Counted from the first letter of the stretch, positions 18,518-26,816 are shown. The stretch is 64,000 nucleotides of DNA from an uncultured Myxococcales bacterium (GCA_937949945.1 CALFEQ010000054.1:62001-126000), one strand, 5' to 3'. Numbers and translations: made by a program. The notes: generated by a model not told the origin, from the sequence alone.

Positions 18518-20074
18518 TCAGGGGTGCCGAACCGTGATGTTCGCCGTGTACGTCGGCTCGGCGAAGGGCTGGAGCTTCGCCTTCATCAGCGCGTTCTTGA
18601 TGCACGCCTCCGCCGGCTTGCCGACGGCGCCGCCCGAGACCTTCACGCGCTGCACGGTGCCGTCCGACGAGAAGACGACCGACGCGCGCGAGATCGGATC
18701 GTCGGGACCGAGGCAGGCGCGCGCCTGCGGGAGCACCGCGCCGAGGGCGCCGGTGACCGCGCCCTGCGAGGGCTTCTGCGGGACGTTGCCCGTCGGGATC
18801 TTCGGGCTGGTCGTGGCCGCGGCCGGCGTCTTCTCGGGCTCGTCACCGACGACCTTCTTCATCGCCGTGCCGAGATCGCCGGCCGGATCGGAAGGCGCCG
18901 ACCCCACGAGGTCCTTCTCCGTCAGCTTCGGCGGAGCTTCCTCCTTCGGAGCCGGAGCCGGCTCCTGAGCCTTGGTCGGAGTGCTCGTGCTCGCGCGCGC
19001 GACGGCCTTGCTGGTCGCGTTCTTCGCGGTGGTCTTGCTCGGCGGAGCGGCGGCGGGCAGCGCGTTCGGATCGAGCGAAGGCTCGGTCGCCGGAGTCGGC
19101 GTGATCTCGTCGACCGGCTTGGCCTCCGCGGTCGTCGTGGTCGCCGCGGGCGTCGGATCCGGCGTGGCGGCGGCGGGCGTCGCCGGCTGCGTGGTCGCCA
19201 TCGCGACGGGCTCCGAAGCCGGGCTCGTCGCCTGCGACTTCATGTAGAGGAAGGTGCCGGCCGCGGCGGCGCTCAGCGCGACGAGGCCGCCGACCACGAG
19301 CGCGATCGTCGCGCCGCTGCCCTTCTTCTTCGCAGGCATCGGATGCACGCTCGCCACGCTCGAGGGAGCGAGCCCGACGGGCGGAGCCGACGGCGTGAGG
19401 ACGGGCGGCGGCGGGACCGAAGGAACGGGCTGCTGCGGGAGGCCGTGCGCCGAGGCCGGTCCGCTCACGGGCGCCGGCTGGCTCAGCGGGCCGCTCATCG
19501 GAGCAGCGCTGATCGGGCCGCTCATCGGCGGACGCTGCGAGACAGGCTCGTCGTCGAAGAGGCCGTGGCTCGCGAGCGGGGTCGACTGCGCGCGTGCGGC
19601 CGCGCCCGGATCCGCCGCGGCGGCCGCCGCGAGATCCACGATGCCCGAGTCGTCCGCCTTCGCTTCGGCAGCGCGCATCACACCGCTCGGCATCGAACCG
19701 ACGGAGGGCGGCGGCGGCGTCAGGCCGGAGGCCATCTTCGCGAGGTCCTTGAGGCTTCGTCGATCCCGCTCTCGGTCAGCAGTCATCGTCATCGGCGTTC
19801 CGCTTCCCTTCTTCGCGCCGGGGGGGTGGATCACCGATCCCCCAGCGCCGGCGGAGTTATGACCGTCCTCGGGCGTTTGTCCAAGGGGGTCCGCCAACAA
19901 TTCAGCGTCTGCGACATAGGCCACGGTGGCACCCCGCTCGCCACGACGCAGGCGGTCGACGACCGATTGGGCCCGGTCTTCCCAATCTTTCTGAGGTTTT
20001 TCGGCGCTGGGCCACTCGCGTAGCGCCGCGTCGAGGTTCACCCTCCCCTGGCTCTTGCCCCGCGTCTCACTCAC
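18518..20074 (-). CDS. Membrane protein with AgmX/PglI-like C-terminal domain, sigma-factor partner
   Basis: I chose the GTG at 20074, which overlaps the sigma-factor TGA (GTGA), giving 518 residues. The N-terminal ~75 residues (VNLDAALREWPSAEKPQKDWEDRAQSVVDRLRRG) are soluble, followed by a Pro/Ala/Ser-rich stretch with MSGP repeats. One membrane helix lies near residues 250-275 (ATIALVVGGLVALSAAAAGTF), then a long low-complexity linker. The last ~95 residues (GAVLPQARACLGPDDPISRASVVF to TYTANITVRHP) resemble the TonB-like AgmX/PglI C-terminal domain of myxobacterial gliding/secretion proteins. The coupling suggests it controls the sigma factor, but no canonical zinc anti-sigma motif is visible. 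Confidence 0.8.
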   Translation of the reverse strand: MSETRGKSQGRVNLDAALREWPSAEKPQKDWEDRAQSVVDRLRRGERGATVAYVADAELLADPLGQTPEDGHNSAGAGGSVIHPPGAKKGSGTPMTMTADRERDRRSLKDLAKMASGLTPPPPSVGSMPSGVMRAAEAKADDSGIVDLAAAAAADPGAAARAQSTPLASHGLFDDEPVSQRPPMSGPISAAPMSGPLSQPAPVSGPASAHGLPQQPVPSVPPPPVLTPSAPPVGLAPSSVASVHPMPAKKKGSGATIALVVGGLVALSAAAAGTFLYMKSQATSPASEPVAMATTQPATPAAATPDPTPAATTTTAEAKPVDEITPTPATEPSLDPNALPAAAPPSKTTAKNATSKAVARASTSTPTKAQEPAPAPKEEAPPKLTEKDLVGSAPSDPAGDLGTAMKKVVGDEPEKTPAAATTSPKIPTGNVPQKPSQGAVTGALGAVLPQARACLGPDDPISRASVVFSSDGTVQRVKVSGGAVGKPAEACIKNALMKAKLQPFAEPTYTANITVRHP

Positions 20075-20658
20075 GTCCCATCTCCCTCGAGGTCGAAGCC
20101 CCGGGCCTGCATGAACTCCTTCAGCTTGCGCCGCGCCTCGTGAACGCGCCACGCGATCGTTCCCTCGGGGGCGCCGAGGATCGCGGCCGCGTCCTCGTGG
20201 GATCGCCCGTCGATGCAGACGAGGATGAGCGTGGTGCGGAGGGTCTCACTGAGCTGGTCGATACCGGCGGCGAGCGCGGTGTAGAGCTGCTGGCGCTGCG
20301 CGCGGGCCGCCGGATCTCCGGTTTCGGGCTTGCTGTCCACGAGGACGCCGTCCAGCCGTGGATCGTCGGTATCGTGGTCGGCTCTTGCGGTCTTTCGCGA
20401 TCGGATGCGGTTGAGCGACAGGTTGATGGTGATGCGATAAAGCCAGGTGTACGGCTCGCTTCGGCCGTCGAACCGAGCGAGCGCCCGGAAGGCGCGGATG
20501 AAGGTCTCCTGCGTCACGTCCTCGGCCTCGGCGCGATCGCGCAGCATGTGGACGGCGAGGCGATGGATCCGCTGCTGATGCCTCCGGACGAGCTCCCCGA
20601 AGGCGTCGGTGTCGCCGGACCGGGCGCGGTCAACGAGGTCGCGATCGGTCGGAGTCAT
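20071..20658 (-). CDS. ECF-type RNA polymerase sigma factor
   Basis: The ATG at 20658 gives 195 residues. Region 2 is clear (LVRRHQQRIHRLAVHMLRDRAEAEDVTQETFIRAFRAL, with the DVTQETF core) and continues into YTWLYRITINLSLNRIRSRK. Region 4 follows (LSETLRTTLILVCIDGRSHEDAAAILGAPEGTIAWRVHEARRKL), a normal helix-turn-helix. The frame is open upstream to 20850 with a Pro/Arg-rich sequence that could be a genuine extension, but it looks like non-coding composition. The factor would direct polymerase to an envelope-stress or surface regulon; its immediate partner is the coupled downstream membrane protein. Confidence 0.93.
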   Translation of the reverse strand: MTPTDRDLVDRARSGDTDAFGELVRRHQQRIHRLAVHMLRDRAEAEDVTQETFIRAFRALARFDGRSEPYTWLYRITINLSLNRIRSRKTARADHDTDDPRLDGVLVDSKPETGDPAARAQRQQLYTALAAGIDQLSETLRTTLILVCIDGRSHEDAAAILGAPEGTIAWRVHEARRKLKEFMQARGFDLEGDGT

Positions 20659-21297
20659 CGTCGAAGATCGCGATCGCCTCGGCGGGGGACCTGTCGGTCG
20701 GGCATGCGAGACCGGAGGGGGCGCTGGTCGACTGGGTTCACCGCTCGAGCCGCCGTCGCCGCCCGTGAGCGAGAGGGAACCGACGAGCGGTTCGGCCTCG
20801 CCGTCGGTCGAAGGGGGGCCGGCGAAGGCAAGCGACGATACCGTGTCCACGGGCGATGTGACAAAGGGACCTCGTCACGCCTTGGGATCTTGGGGGATCG
20901 AGGCCGCTCGGCAACGACCGTGCCCGAAATTTTTCCGTCGAGACCACCAGCTGGCCGGCGTCGAAGGTCGAGCTCACACCGGTACGTCCAGCGCTTCCCC
21001 CCGGGCGTGGGTGTGAGTCCGAAAGGACGCTGGCGAGCTCCGTGCCTCGAGGGGCGACGGAGGCACCATGTCCTCATCGGGGGCGGTGACGGATGAGTGT
21101 GTGAGGCCGATGTCTCTCAGCTCGGACGAGGCAAAGCGGAAGCGCGAGCGAGGCAACGGATTCCGTGCCACTGGCATCACGAACGAGACGGCACGCGCAG
21201 CTTCCAAACCAGAAGCGGAATATCTATCGTGCGCCCCCGCTTATTGCGCGGGCGACTCGTCGCTGCTCCACCTCCTCGAACCACCGCCAACACACAC
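20659..21297. other. Intergenic region between sigma factor and efflux operon
   Basis: This 639-base gap lies between divergent genes. Reading frames across it show only composition bias. A short A/T-richer stretch near 20930-20940 (AAATTTTTCC) and a weaker one near 21215-21245 are the only plausible promoter areas I see. I find no repeat, RNA gene or riboswitch. Confidence 0.5.
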
Positions 21298-22566
21298 ATG
21301 ACAGAGCGCGCTGCGATCACCCAAGATGTCCGTCGTGCCCTCGCAGCCGAGGAGGGGAGCCGCCGCTGGCTCCGTCGCGTCGCTGCCCTCGGTGTCGTCG
21401 CCGTCCTCGTCGGAGGCGGCCTCGCCTATCGCGCGAAGAACCGTCCGCCGCCGCCCGCGCGGTACATCACGCAGCAGCCGTCGATCGGTGACGTCTCCGA
21501 GAAGGTGCAAGCGACGGGCGCCGTGCAGCCGGTCCTCCAGGTGAACGTCGGCGCGCAGGTGAACGGGCGCATCGCGAAGGTGCACGTCGACTTCAACTCC
21601 GAGGTGAAGAAGGGCGACGTCCTCGCGGAGATCGATCCCATCCAGTACGGCGCGCAGGTGAACCAGGTGAGCGCGCAGGTGCTCGCGCAGAAGGCTTCGC
21701 TCGAGAGCGCGAAGGCGAACCACGCGGCCGCGAAGCTCGCGTTCGAGCGCACGGAGCGTCTCTACCAGCAAGGGCTCGCGAGCAAGGGCGAGCTCGATGC
21801 CGCGCGCGGCCAGTACGAGGTCACGCGGGCGCAGGTGGCGGCAGCGGAGGCGCAGATCGGCGCCATCGAGGCGCAGCTGCAACAGTCCCGCGCGAACGTC
21901 GGCTGGACGAAGATCTACTCGCCCGTCGACGGCGTCGTCGTCTCGCGCGCGGTCGATCCGGGCTCCACCGTCGTCGCGAGCTTCCAAGCGCCGACGCTCT
22001 TCGTGATCGCGCAGGACCTCCGCAAGATGCGCGTGATGGCCGACATCGACGAAGCGGACGTCGGCAAGCTCAAGGAAGGCATGGAGGCGGAGGCCGTCGT
22101 CGACGCGTTCCCCGGCGAGAGCTTCCGCGGCACGGTCCAGCAAGTGCGCTACAGCCCGAACAACGTGCAGGGCGTCGTCACGTACTCGGCCGTCGTCGAG
22201 GTCGACAACCCGGAGGAGAAGCTCCGTCCCGGCATGACGGCGACGGTGACGATCAAGACGAAGGAGGTGAAGAACGCGCTCCGTGTCCCGAACGCGGCCC
22301 TCCGCTACAAGCCCACGCCCCCGATGGGCCCGAACGGCAAGCCGCTCCCGCAACCTCCCGAGCCACCGCTCGCGAAGGGCAAAGGTCGCGTCTACGTCCT
22401 CGTGAACGACAAGCCGGGCGAAGAGAAGACGGAGACGAGGATCGTCGACGTCGGCGTGACGGACGGCATCCACACGGAGGTGCTCGGAGGCCTCGCGCCC
22501 GACGCGAAGCTGGTGACGGACGAGGTGGACGATCCGGAGAAAAAGAAGAAGGGGCGGCTCTTCTAG
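21298..22566 (+). CDS. MacA-like efflux periplasmic adaptor subunit
   Basis: A 422-residue membrane fusion protein: N-terminal anchor helix (VAALGVVAVLVGGGLAYRA near residues 27-45), lipoyl-type halves (QATGAVQPVLQVNVGAQVNGRIAKVHVDFNSEVKKGDVLAEIDP and YSPVDGVVVSRAVDPGSTV), a long coiled-coil hairpin between them (residues ~120-200, Ala/Gln/Glu-rich), and a beta-barrel region ending near GMTATVTIKTKEV. It should bridge an inner-membrane MacB-type ABC transporter to an outer-membrane channel. The ATPase and permease genes follow after the inserted four-helix-bundle segment. No outer-membrane factor is in the window. Confidence 0.92.
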   Translation: MTERAAITQDVRRALAAEEGSRRWLRRVAALGVVAVLVGGGLAYRAKNRPPPPARYITQQPSIGDVSEKVQATGAVQPVLQVNVGAQVNGRIAKVHVDFNSEVKKGDVLAEIDPIQYGAQVNQVSAQVLAQKASLESAKANHAAAKLAFERTERLYQQGLASKGELDAARGQYEVTRAQVAAAEAQIGAIEAQLQQSRANVGWTKIYSPVDGVVVSRAVDPGSTVVASFQAPTLFVIAQDLRKMRVMADIDEADVGKLKEGMEAEAVVDAFPGESFRGTVQQVRYSPNNVQGVVTYSAVVEVDNPEEKLRPGMTATVTIKTKEVKNALRVPNAALRYKPTPPMGPNGKPLPQPPEPPLAKGKGRVYVLVNDKPGEEKTETRIVDVGVTDGIHTEVLGGLAPDAKLVTDEVDDPEKKKKGRLF

Positions 22567-22642
22567 GCCTCAGGCCTCATGGGGCGGGGCCTCAGGCCTC
22601 AGGCCGCATCTCAGTCCTCAGTCCTCAGTCCTCAGTCCTCAG
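22567..22642. repeat. Heptamer tandem repeats, GGCCTCA then TCAGTCC (left side)
   Basis: Immediately after the adaptor stop codon come imperfect GGCCTCA units (two, a spacer, two more), then at 22611-22642 four exact TCAGTCC units plus TCAG. The last 32 bases are the reverse complement, 31 of 32, of 23091-23122. Confidence 0.9.
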
Positions 22643-22697
22643 CTTTTTGGGGTCTCGTTGTGGGCAATTTCCTCGAGACCTGGCCGACACCCGCGGC

Positions 22698-23072
22698 GTG
22701 AGCCGGGATCCCACTCGATTGAAGGTCTTCGCGATGGCAGACGAGCTCGCTCTCGAGATGTACAAGGAAACGCGGTCGTTCCCGCCGGAGGAGCGGTTTG
22801 CGTTGCAGAGCCAGATGCGGCGGGCAGCGTTGTCCGTTCCCACGAACATCGTGGAGGGGTGTGCTCGGCGTTCCGCCCGCGATTTCCTGAAGTTCCTCGA
22901 CATCGCCATGGGGTCGGCTTCGGAGGCCCGCTACCTCACGGGGTTGGCAACACGCCTCGGCTACATGAACGCGACGAGCGGCCGCGAGCTGCAAAAGCGT
23001 TTTGGCGAGCTCATCAAGGCGCTTCAGTCCCTGATCGGTTCGATTGATCGCCTCGCTGCTCGTTCCACGTAG
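22698..23072 (+). CDS. Four helix bundle protein (S23/bIVP family, Avd-like)
   Basis: The GTG at 22698 gives 124 residues, the normal family size, and includes the conserved opening LKVFAMADELALEMYKETRSF. The family core follows: EERFALQSQMRRAALSVPTN, IVEGCARRS, FLKFLDIAMGSASEARYL. These proteins were first seen in intervening sequences of 23S rRNA genes; they form pentameric, positively charged bundles related to the Avd accessory protein of diversity-generating retroelements. No rRNA and no reverse transcriptase is near. Here the gene is flanked by inverted heptamer repeats inside an efflux operon. A later in-frame ATG at 22734 would cut the first helix. Confidence 0.88.
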   Translation: MSRDPTRLKVFAMADELALEMYKETRSFPPEERFALQSQMRRAALSVPTNIVEGCARRSARDFLKFLDIAMGSASEARYLTGLATRLGYMNATSGRELQKRFGELIKALQSLIGSIDRLAARST

Positions 23073-23090
23073 GTGTGCTGGTGGGATCCG

Positions 23091-23129
23091 CTGAGGACTG
23101 AGGACTGAGGACTGAGGACTGGGGACTGA
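23091..23129. repeat. CTGAGGA heptamer tandem repeats (right side, inverted)
   Basis: Four exact CTGAGGA units, one CTGGGGA, and a final CTGA, ending three bases before the ATPase ATG. The fifth unit places GGGGA seven bases before that ATG, so the repeat appears to supply the ribosome-binding site. Confidence 0.9.
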
Positions 23130-23132
23130 CGA

Positions 23133-24365
23133 ATGCAACCCCTGATCGCCTGCCGGGGCTTGTCGAAGGACTATGAATCGGGCGCCGGCATCGTCCGCGC
23201 TCTCCGCGACATCCATCTCGAGATCGGGCAGGGCGAGTTCGTCGCGATCGTCGGGACGAGCGGCTCGGGGAAGAGCACGCTCATGAACATCCTCGGATGC
23301 CTCGATCGGCCGACCCGCGGCGTCTACGAGCTGGCGGGGTTCGACGTGGGATCGCGGTCGAGCGATGCGCGCGCGATTCTGCGGAATCGGCTCATCGGGT
23401 TCATCTTCCAGGGGTTCAATCTCCTGCCGAGGACGACGGCGCTCGAGAACGTCGAGCTGCCCCTCGTCTACCGCGGGGTGTCGGCGCGCGAGCGACGGAA
23501 GAGGGCGCTCGAGGCGCTCGCGGCGGTCGGGCTCGCAGGACGTGTGCATCATACACCGAATCAGCTCTCGGGCGGTCAGCAACAGCGCGTCGCGATCGCG
23601 CGGGCGCTCGTCACCGGGCCGCCGATGCTGCTCGCCGACGAGCCGACGGGGAACCTCGACACGCGCACGAGCCTCGAGGTGCTCGCGCTGCTCCAGAAGC
23701 TGAATCGCGAGCGCGGGATCACGATCGTCCTCGTCACGCACGAGCACGACATCGCGGCGTGCGCGTCTCGCGTCGTGACGTTCCGTGACGGTCGCATCGT
23801 CAGCGACGTGCGGAACGATCCGGTCGACGCCGCGGCGGAGCTGGAGAAGCTCCCGCCGCCGGAGGTCGCGAAATCGAGCGCCCCCGACGCGGAGGACCCC
23901 GCGACGGCGGAGCGGCGCCGTCTCGGCGGGCCGGTGCCTCGCGGCATCTACGGGATGATGGTGGCCGCCGGTCTCCTCGGGATCGTCGTCGGGATCCTCT
24001 ACTGCCGCGCGATCCTCGACGTGCGCTCGACGTGGATACCCCTCGCGTTCGGCTTCGTCTTCGAGGCGATGGGCGCGGCGCGCTACGCGCGGAAGAACCT
24101 GCCTGCTCCGCTCACGAGCGATCAGCGGGTGCGCGTATCGCTCGCGTATACGCTCGGCGAGGCGATCGTCGTCGGCCTGCTCACGGCCGTCGGCTGGATG
24201 CCGTGGAGCAAGGAGGTGATGGATCGCCTGGCGTCGATGCCGACGACGCTGACGCTCGCGCTCGCGATCCTGGGGCTCGCGACGGTCGGGTTGGCGCGGT
24301 ACCTCGTCCTGGCGCTGGTCGCGCCGCTGGTCGCGCCTGCTCGCGCGGAGAAGAAACACGCATGA
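23133..24365 (+). CDS. MacB-type ABC ATPase with extra C-terminal membrane domain
   Basis: A 410-residue protein. Residues 1-230 are a LolD/MacB-class ATPase: Walker A GTSGSGKST, Q-loop FQGFNLLPRT, signature LSGGQQQRVAIARAL, Walker B LLADEPTGNLD, switch His in VTHEHDI. A charged linker follows, then about 130 residues with four hydrophobic helices (GMMVAAGLLGIVVGILYCRA, WIPLAFGFVFEAMGAA, AYTLGEAIVVGLLTAVGW, LALAILGLATVGLARYLVLAL). Such a tail is not part of MacB or LolD. The permease gene overlaps by ATGA. The ATPase powers export of an unidentified substrate; the role of the tail is unknown. Confidence 0.88.
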   Translation: MQPLIACRGLSKDYESGAGIVRALRDIHLEIGQGEFVAIVGTSGSGKSTLMNILGCLDRPTRGVYELAGFDVGSRSSDARAILRNRLIGFIFQGFNLLPRTTALENVELPLVYRGVSARERRKRALEALAAVGLAGRVHHTPNQLSGGQQQRVAIARALVTGPPMLLADEPTGNLDTRTSLEVLALLQKLNRERGITIVLVTHEHDIAACASRVVTFRDGRIVSDVRNDPVDAAAELEKLPPPEVAKSSAPDAEDPATAERRRLGGPVPRGIYGMMVAAGLLGIVVGILYCRAILDVRSTWIPLAFGFVFEAMGAARYARKNLPAPLTSDQRVRVSLAYTLGEAIVVGLLTAVGWMPWSKEVMDRLASMPTTLTLALAILGLATVGLARYLVLALVAPLVAPARAEKKHA

Positions 24366-25582
24366 CGCTGCTGCTCGGCGCCATCCGACTCGCGCTCTCC
24401 GCCATCGTCCGCAACAAGCTCCGCGCGGCGCTGACGGTGCTGGGGATCCTCATCGGCGTCACGGCCGTCGTGATGGTGACCGCGCTCGCGGGCGGCGCGT
24501 CGGCGAGCGTCGGCGACCAGATCGACAACTTCGGCAGCAACGTCCTCTTCATCAGTCCGCAGACCGTGCAGCAGTCGGGCGTGCGTGCGAACGCCACGGG
24601 GCGCCTCACCGAGAACGACGGCAAGGCGATCGCGCGCGAGGCCGTCAGCGTCACGCACGTCGCGCCGTGGCTCTCGACGATGGGGCAGGTCGTCTGGAAC
24701 GACCGCAACATGTCGACGGAGATCATCGGCACGACGCTCGACTACTTCCCGGTCCGGCGGTTCAAGGTCGGCAAGGGCGAGGCCTGGACCGAGAGCGACG
24801 AGATCCTGAAGACGAAGGTCTGCGTCATCGGCCAGACGGTGGCCGAGCACCTGTTCGGTGCCGTCGATCCGGTCGGCCGGACGATCCGGATCGGGAGCCA
24901 TCCCTTCCGCGTCATCGGGGTGCTCGAGCCGAAGGGGAACTCGCCGTTCGGCGACGATCAGGACGATCGCATCATGATGCCCATCGGTAGCTTCCGAGGG
25001 CGCATCATGCGGACGTCCCCGGGCCGCGTGGACATGCTCATGGCGAGCGCCTCGTCGCCCGAGACGACCTCGCGCGCGCAGGCGCAGATCGAGTCGATCC
25101 TCCGGCAGCGACACCGGATCGGTCCCGGGCAGGAGCCGGACTTCCGCGTGAGCACGCAGTCGGAGATGCGCCAGGCGCAGGAAGGCATCGCCCAAGTCCT
25201 CTCGGCCCTCCTCCTGTCCGTCGCCGCCGTCAGTCTCGTCGTGGGCGGCATCGGCGTCATGAACATCATGCTCGTCAGCGTCGCCGAGCGGACGCGCGAG
25301 ATCGGGATCCGCATGTCCATCGGCGCGCGGCAGCGCGACATCCTCCTGCAGTTCCTCGTCGAGGCGATCGTCCTGTCGATGACGGGCGGCGTCCTCGGGA
25401 TCGCCATCGGCTCGGCGGCGACGATCGCCCTCGGCCATGCGCTCGGGTGGAACGCCATCCCGACGCCCACGGCGATTGGCGTCGCGGCGGCCACGAGCGC
25501 GTTCATCGGCGTGGTCTTCGGTTTCTTGCCCGCGCGGCGCGCGGCCTCGCTCGACCCCATCGAGGCGCTGCGCACGGAGTGA
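24362..25582 (+). CDS. MacB-like ABC transporter permease 1
   Basis: A 406-residue permease starting at the ATG overlapping the ATPase stop. It has the MacB/FtsX layout: N-terminal helix (LTVLGILIGVTAVVMVTALAGGA), a large periplasmic MacB-PCD domain (GSNVLFISP through the QIESILRQRHR region), and three C-terminal helices with the conserved VVGGIGVMNIMLVSVAERTREIGIRMSIGA block and FLPARRAASLDPIEALR tail. It lacks its own ATPase domain, which is the separate preceding gene. It probably pairs with permease 2 as a heterodimer. Confidence 0.93.
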   Translation: MTLLLGAIRLALSAIVRNKLRAALTVLGILIGVTAVVMVTALAGGASASVGDQIDNFGSNVLFISPQTVQQSGVRANATGRLTENDGKAIAREAVSVTHVAPWLSTMGQVVWNDRNMSTEIIGTTLDYFPVRRFKVGKGEAWTESDEILKTKVCVIGQTVAEHLFGAVDPVGRTIRIGSHPFRVIGVLEPKGNSPFGDDQDDRIMMPIGSFRGRIMRTSPGRVDMLMASASSPETTSRAQAQIESILRQRHRIGPGQEPDFRVSTQSEMRQAQEGIAQVLSALLLSVAAVSLVVGGIGVMNIMLVSVAERTREIGIRMSIGARQRDILLQFLVEAIVLSMTGGVLGIAIGSAATIALGHALGWNAIPTPTAIGVAAATSAFIGVVFGFLPARRAASLDPIEALRTE

Positions 25583-25586
25583 CGCG

Positions 25587-26816
25587 ATGCTGGCCGCGCT
25601 CTACACGGGGATCCGTCTCGCGCTGAGGGCAATCGCTCGGAGCACGCTCCGCGCGGGGCTCACGATCCTCGGGATCCTCATCGGCGTCGCCGCGGTCGTC
25701 ACCGTCACGGCCCTCGGCGCGGGGGCACGCGACCGCGTCGCGTCGCAGATCCAGGCGATGGGGTCCAACGTCATCGTCGTCATCCCGCAGCAGAACACCA
25801 CCTCCGGCGCGAGGAGCGCCCTCGGCGGGGGCGCGCGGCTGACGGAGGACGACGGCAAGGCGATCGTGCGCGAGGCGGTGAGCGTCGCGGCGGTCGCGCC
25901 GGCCCTTCGCACGCGCGCGCAGATCGTCGCCGGCGACAAGAACTGGTCGGCGCAGGTGATCGGCTCGACGCGGTCGTTCTTCGTCGTGCGCAACTGGCGC
26001 GTCGCCCGTGGCGCGGAGTGGGAAGAGCACGACGAGGCGACGAAATCGAAGGTCGTCGTTCTCGGCACGACCGTCGCGGAGAAGCTCTTCGGGGACGAAG
26101 ATCCCGTCGGGCGGCACGTCCGCATCGGGCCGTACGCGTGGCGCGTCGTCGGGGTGCTCGAGTCGAAGGGCGAGGCGGCGTTCGGCGGCGATCAGGACAA
26201 CCTCGTCCTCATGCCGATCGGCTCGATGCGCGGGCGCGTGATGCGGACGGCCCCCGGCTTCGCCGGCGTGCTGATGGTCTCCGCCACGAGCGCCGAGACC
26301 ACGGATCGCGCGGTCGCGCAGATAAAATCGATCCTCCGCCAGCGCCATCGGATCCCCGAGGATCGCGACGACGACTTCTGGATCCGCACGCAGAAGGAGT
26401 TCCAGGAGATGCAGGCGTCGATCTACTCCCTGCTCACCGCCCTCCTCGTGTGCATCGCCGCCATCAGCCTGGTCGTCGGCGGGATCGGCGTCATGAACAT
26501 CATGCTCGTCAGCGTGACGGAGCGTACGCGTGAGATCGGCATACGCATGGCGATCGGAGCGCAGAAGGCCGACATCATGACGCAGTTCCTCGTCGAGGCC
26601 GTCGTGCTCGCCCTCATCGGCGGCGTCGCGGGTGCGATCGCGGGCGTCGCGGCGATCGGCGCCTTGGCCGACGGGCTCGACTGGCCGATGAAGCTGGATC
26701 CGACCGCGCTCACGGTCGCGATCATGACGAGCGCGATCACGGGCATCACGTTCGGCTTCTTCCCGGCGCGTCGCGCCGCGAGGCTCGATCCCATCGTCGC
26801 GCTCCGGCACGAGTAG
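25587..26816 (+). CDS. MacB-like ABC transporter permease 2
   Basis: 409 residues, paralogous to permease 1 along the whole length: LTILGILIGVAAVVTVTALG, GSNVIVVIPQQN, LTEDDGKAIVREAVSV, QIKSILRQRHRIPEDRDDDF, VVGGIGVMNIMLVSVTERTREIGIRMAIGA and FFPARRAARLDPIVALR. The start is the ATG four bases after the permease 1 stop codon. Retention of two permeases downstream of a single ATPase suggests an obligate heterodimer, unlike the MacB homodimer; that is inference from arrangement. Confidence 0.93.
   Translation: MLAALYTGIRLALRAIARSTLRAGLTILGILIGVAAVVTVTALGAGARDRVASQIQAMGSNVIVVIPQQNTTSGARSALGGGARLTEDDGKAIVREAVSVAAVAPALRTRAQIVAGDKNWSAQVIGSTRSFFVVRNWRVARGAEWEEHDEATKSKVVVLGTTVAEKLFGDEDPVGRHVRIGPYAWRVVGVLESKGEAAFGGDQDNLVLMPIGSMRGRVMRTAPGFAGVLMVSATSAETTDRAVAQIKSILRQRHRIPEDRDDDFWIRTQKEFQEMQASIYSLLTALLVCIAAISLVVGGIGVMNIMLVSVTERTREIGIRMAIGAQKADIMTQFLVEAVVLALIGGVAGAIAGVAAIGALADGLDWPMKLDPTALTVAIMTSAITGITFGFFPARRAARLDPIVALRHE

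Larger units (their letters stand above)
22611..23129. mobile_element. Putative heptamer-bounded element carrying a four-helix-bundle gene
   Basis: The segment is delimited by inverted heptamer arrays (22611-22642 and 23091-23129) and sits between the adaptor and ATPase genes of what would otherwise be a continuous MacAB-type operon. It holds one gene, for a four-helix-bundle protein, and little else. No transposase is present. Calling it mobile is inference from the boundaries, the operon interruption, and the recurrence of the left-end sequence at 38854-38885. Confidence 0.4.

Noticed and set aside
20659..20850. N-terminal extension of the sigma factor
   Set aside because: The frame is open, but the sequence is Pro/Arg/Gly-rich without pattern, and the ATG at 20658 gives a normal ECF length.
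22611..23129. CRISPR array or 23S rRNA intervening sequence
   Set aside because: The 7-bp units have no spacers, so it is not CRISPR. No rRNA sequence lies on either side, so the four-helix-bundle gene is not in an rRNA intervening sequence despite its family.
22611..23129. Diversity-generating retroelement
   Set aside because: The four-helix-bundle family is related to Avd, but there is no reverse transcriptase, template repeat or variable repeat within the window.
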